NCBI RefSeq assembly: GCF_900215505.1
Contig: NZ_LT907844.1
Coordinates: forward strand, 2,861,001 to 2,925,000
DNA from: Cohaesibacter sp. ES.047
GTDB lineage: Bacteria; Pseudomonadota; Alphaproteobacteria; Rhizobiales; Cohaesibacteraceae
Direction: 5' to 3'
Length of the DNA stretch: 64,000 nt
Part shown: positions 63,324-64,000 of the stretch, one piece after another
Layout: each line of letters starts with the position of its first letter
How positions within the stretch are numbered: the first letter of the stretch is position 1
Translations under genes and position numbers: made by a program
The notes under the pieces: model-generated
The model's database searches: none
What the model was told of the DNA's origin: nothing
What the model saw: only the letters and a program-made list of their open reading frames with translations

Positions 63324-63812
63324 TTAGCTCGACGGCATGATGACCTTGTCGATGACATGGATGACGCCGTTGTCGGCTTTGATGTCAGCCTTGATCACTT
63401 TGGCGTCGTCAATCATCACGTCCATGCCGGACTTTTTCACGGTAATGGTCTGGTCGCCGGAACTCTTGAGCGTCTGGACTTCGGTGCTGCCCATCTTGAT
63501 GTCCGATGCAGCAATCTGGTTTGGCACCACGTGATAGCTCAGGATCGCGACAAGCTGATCCTTGTTTTCCGGCTTGAGAAGAGATTCGACGGTGCCGGCA
63601 GGAAGGGCAGCAAAGGCCTCATCAGTGGGTGCGAAGACAGTGAGGTTTTCCGTATCAGCGAGGGCACCCGCAAGACCTGCGGCGGTTGCAGCGGTCAGGA
63701 GCGTTTCGAACGTGCCTGCTTTCTTGGCCGTCTCCACGATATTGTCGGCGTATGCTGGCAGGGCAGAAAAAGCAAGAGTGGATGCAAGTAGCAGTGTAGA
63801 AGCAAGTTTCAT
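63324..63812 (-). CDS. Secreted fasciclin (FAS1) domain protein
   Basis: A 162-residue protein with a signal peptide (MKLASTLLLASTLAFSALPA, cleavage after AYA) and one FAS1 domain: the H1 motif NLTVFAPTDEAFAALPAGTV, a central YHVV, and H2 NGVIHVIDKVIMPS. FAS1 domains mediate adhesion; in bacteria single-domain secreted forms are common and mostly uncharacterised. The ATG at 63812 has GGAGAT upstream. It converges on clpB and shares the terminator region. Confidence 0.92.
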   Translation of the reverse strand: MKLASTLLLASTLAFSALPAYADNIVETAKKAGTFETLLTAATAAGLAGALADTENLTVFAPTDEAFAALPAGTVESLLKPENKDQLVAILSYHVVPNQIAASDIKMGSTEVQTLKSSGDQTITVKKSGMDVMIDDAKVIKADIKADNGVIHVIDKVIMPSS

Positions 63813-64000
63813 CAGTAATCTCCTCGTTTTGACAGTCAAAAGGCAAGGGGATGCCGGTTTGATCAAATATAAGCTTCAAGCGGCGGGAGATTTCCCACTC
63901 GCAAAACTTTTTTGATCAAGAGACAAACGGTTTCCGTTGCGCTGTTGATGTTCTGTCTACGCATTTAAACTGATCGTGGATCAGAAAAAACGATTGATTA

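Overview
The window looks like a chromosomal segment of an alphaproteobacterium, most likely of the order Hyphomicrobiales (Rhizobiales). The evidence is the core order at the right end (ubiG divergent from lysC, then ptsP, prfA, prmC and a DUF4167 gene), the DUF4167 protein itself, and the abundance of TRAP and tripartite tricarboxylate (TTT) transporters. Genus cannot be fixed from sequence reading alone; sulfatase plus TRAP content would suit a marine or host-associated heterotroph (inference).

Left part (1-10.5 kb): the 3' end of an FGGY sugar kinase and a class II aldolase, then a minus-strand cluster of TTT transporter (tctC-tctB-tctA), an SMP-30 lactonase-like protein and a Cys-type sulfatase. 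A divergent LysR regulator and an anaerobic sulfatase-maturating radical SAM enzyme follow. Together these suggest uptake and desulfation of an organic sulfate, perhaps a sugar acid.

IS-rich region 1 (10.5-19.5 kb): remnants of IS3, IS481, IS5, IS110, IS66 and IS30 elements, one IS256 copy with a nonsense codon, and two near-identical 1,042-bp IS630 copies, one of them nested inside the IS30 element. A single intact sugar-nucleotide epimerase/uronate-dehydrogenase-like gene (12.5-13.4 kb) survives in it.

Catabolic island (19.7-27.6 kb): an RpiR regulator divergent from a tightly packed operon of FAD-linked dehydrogenase, MFS permease, EtfB-like, EtfA-like, SDR and FGGY kinase, with two perfect TGGAAAATTTTCCA palindromes in the control region. 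This looks like a polyol or sugar-acid pathway with its own electron-transfer flavoprotein, and it is the best candidate for an undescribed system here.

IS-rich region 2 (27.6-38.7 kb): IS3, IS6, IS1380, IS481, IS110, IS256, IS21 and IS630 sequences. A second type of IS630 splits a methyl-accepting chemotaxis gene; removing 1,164 bp restores its frame exactly. The intact IS256 copy here is inverted relative to the decayed copy in region 1.

Aromatic-acid region (39-51.2 kb): TRAP transporter (dctQ-dctM-dctP), type I extradiol dioxygenase, MhpA-like flavin hydroxylase, FAH-family hydrolase and an IclR regulator form a meta-cleavage module. It is followed by a beta-ketoadipate lower pathway (PcaR-like IclR, pcaI, pcaJ, pcaF) with an AtoE-type permease.

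Core region (51.5-64 kb): ubiG, lysC, ptsP, prfA, prmC, DUF4167, a MOSC protein, clpB and a secreted fasciclin protein. No tRNA, rRNA or CRISPR array was seen anywhere.
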